From: Actinomycetota bacterium
GTDB lineage: Bacteria > Actinomycetota > Acidimicrobiia > Acidimicrobiales > Ilumatobacteraceae
Length of the DNA: 39,905 bases
Direction of reading: 5' to 3'
NCBI GenBank assembly: GCA_015767405.1
Contig: JADWMG010000011.1
Span: 1-39,905 of the forward strand
Below the pieces are notes generated by a model. That model saw only the letters and a list, made by a program, of their open reading frames with translations. It was not told the origin of the DNA and searched no databases. Positions 38,490-39,905 of this stretch are shown here, piece by piece (position 1 is the first letter of the stretch; every line of letters starts with the position of its first letter). A program made the position numbers and the translations under genes.

Positions 38490-39101
38490 TCAGCAATTGA
38501 GAGCGTCCAACGAAACGTCGACATGCGCTTTTGCGTGGTCCGCGTATTCGTGCGCGTCGCCAAGCGAGTCGGTCTCGAGCGTGAACGTCGCCCATCCGAC
38601 AATACGCATCAGGTGGCTGTCGAGAGTTGGCATCGTGTTGTTGTCGGGCTGCCACTCATCGATCGCTACGATCATCTTGTCCCATTCCGCCGCCGGGTCA
38701 GTCCATGATCCGCCCAGCACATCGCGGTCGATGCACTCGTTGGGCTCAAGTGTCTCCGCGATTCCGACCGGTGTGCCGTCAAGACCCGACAATATCCCGG
38801 CCTCGGTCTCACCATCGATCGTTCCATCGCCGTTGCGGTCGCCATAGTCAGGCCCGTTTGGTCCGACAATCAGATTCGCGGCGGTCTCGGCTTCGACGTA
38901 CGCGTCGTCGATGAATAGAGAATTTCGCCAAGCCGCAACTGCATCGTCAATCGTGGTCATCTGTTCGCGGTACGCGATTTCTGACTGCTCTTGGATGTCT
39001 TCATCGTCGGAAGACGAGTCGCTGCCGCATGCAGCGAGGACCAGGATCGCCGCGGCCATGGCGGCAGACGTCAGGTGGAAAGAGCGCAGGTATGACCTCA
39101 T
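38490..39101 (-). CDS. Hypothetical lipoprotein with EF-hand/dockerin-like motif
   Basis: Signal peptide with lipobox LVLAAC-GSDSSSDDED; internal DRNGDGTIDGE. Confidence 0.75.
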   Translation of the reverse strand: MRSYLRSFHLTSAAMAAAILVLAACGSDSSSDDEDIQEQSEIAYREQMTTIDDAVAAWRNSLFIDDAYVEAETAANLIVGPNGPDYGDRNGDGTIDGETEAGILSGLDGTPVGIAETLEPNECIDRDVLGGSWTDPAAEWDKMIVAIDEWQPDNNTMPTLDSHLMRIVGWATFTLETDSLGDAHEYADHAKAHVDVSLDALNC

Positions 39102-39257
39102 ATATACAGTCTGCGCCGGGCGATTGCCGATTGCTCAATAAGGGCGACCAGCCCGTCAATTTCCACAATTCTTTCGGTTCGCGAAACAACCCGAAACGAG
39201 TACGCAACTCCGCAAAGGTGCTCGACTGAACTGAGATAGGCCCGTACGGTCTGGGCC

Positions 39258-39905
39258 ATGTCAGAAGAAGTAGCAGCGATCGACACGCAGCCGTTCGCCA
39301 GGCTCATCCATCCTCGGGCCATCAGGTGGTTGCACTGGATCAACTTCCCACTGCTCGCAGTGATGATCTGGAGCGGCCTGCGGATCTACTGGGCCGAGGA
39401 CATTTATGCGTTGGGGATCGGCGACTGGCAGTGGTTCGCGTTCTTTCCCGAGGTTGTCTACGAAAAGCTCGACCTGAACCGTCACCTCGCTAGGGGGATG
39501 GCGTTCCACTTCGCTTTTGGCTGGTTGTTCGTCATCAACGGCGTGATCTACGCGACATATCTGGCCGTTACCCGCGAGTGGCGCCACATCTTGCCCGACC
39601 GGAGGTGTATGGGTGAGGCCAAGCGCGTCGTGTTGCACGATCTGCACCTCGCTGACGAGTGCCCACCGCAGGGTCGCTACAACGCTGCACAACGGATCTC
39701 GTACACGATCGTGTTGGTGATGGCGGCGATCATCGTGGTGACCGGGTTCGCCATCTACAAGCCCAGTCAGCTGTATCCGCTTCCTTTGCTGTTTGGCGGC
39801 TACCAGGGTGCTCGTTTCATCCACTTCTCGATGACGATCGGGTTGATGCTGTTCTTCCTCGTCCATGTACTTCAAGTTGTACGTGCCGGTTGGAGCAACT
39901 TCATG
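39258..39905 (+). CDS. Cytochrome b561/b6-type integral membrane protein (partial, runs off window)
   Basis: Open from ATG 39258 to the end: MSEEVAAIDTQPFARLIHPRAIRWLHWINFPLLAVMIWSGLRIYWAEDIY...HLARGMAFHFAFGWLFVINGVIYATYL...ARFIHFSMTIGLMLFFLVHVLQVVRAG; regularly spaced His in TM helices. Confidence 0.8.
   Translation, partial: MSEEVAAIDTQPFARLIHPRAIRWLHWINFPLLAVMIWSGLRIYWAEDIYALGIGDWQWFAFFPEVVYEKLDLNRHLARGMAFHFAFGWLFVINGVIYATYLAVTREWRHILPDRRCMGEAKRVVLHDLHLADECPPQGRYNAAQRISYTIVLVMAAIIVVTGFAIYKPSQLYPLPLLFGGYQGARFIHFSMTIGLMLFFLVHVLQVVRAGWSNFM

Overview
The window is a high-GC, actinobacterial-type chromosomal segment. I infer Acidimicrobiia-like from gene order and codon style; this is untested. 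Most of it is a dense housekeeping region: mreC(partial)-mreD-mrdA-rodA, a TIGR03960-type radical SAM gene with its DUF2344 partner, rne/rng, rplU-rpmA, pckG (minus), rpmB (minus), a DAK2 protein, recG, rsmD-coaD, yceD-rpmF-plsX-acpP-rnc-mutM-smc, ftsY, ffh-rpsP-khpA-rimM-trmD-rplS-yraN, an enoyl-CoA hydratase, a SulP transporter, and a cytochrome b-type membrane protein running off the right edge. The strongest unusual signal is a candidate UGA/Sec-recoded selenoprotein gene at 9510-9812. It is a small HesB/'CC-Se motif'-like protein with an in-frame TGA at 9597-9599, followed by a perfect 6-bp GC-rich hairpin with a GGTC loop at bSECIS distance. The ORF track splits it into fragments. Other points of interest: (i) smc is broken by an apparent internal deletion/frameshift near 24720; (ii) a family of 47-nt double-palindrome repeats occurs as two pairs about 16 kb apart; (iii) several long, near-perfect intergenic hairpins are present; (iv) a 36-aa membrane ORF lies below the ORF-track cutoff. 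No tRNA, rRNA, CRISPR array or transposase was recognised. No searches or folding calculations were run; family names come from sequence recognition only.
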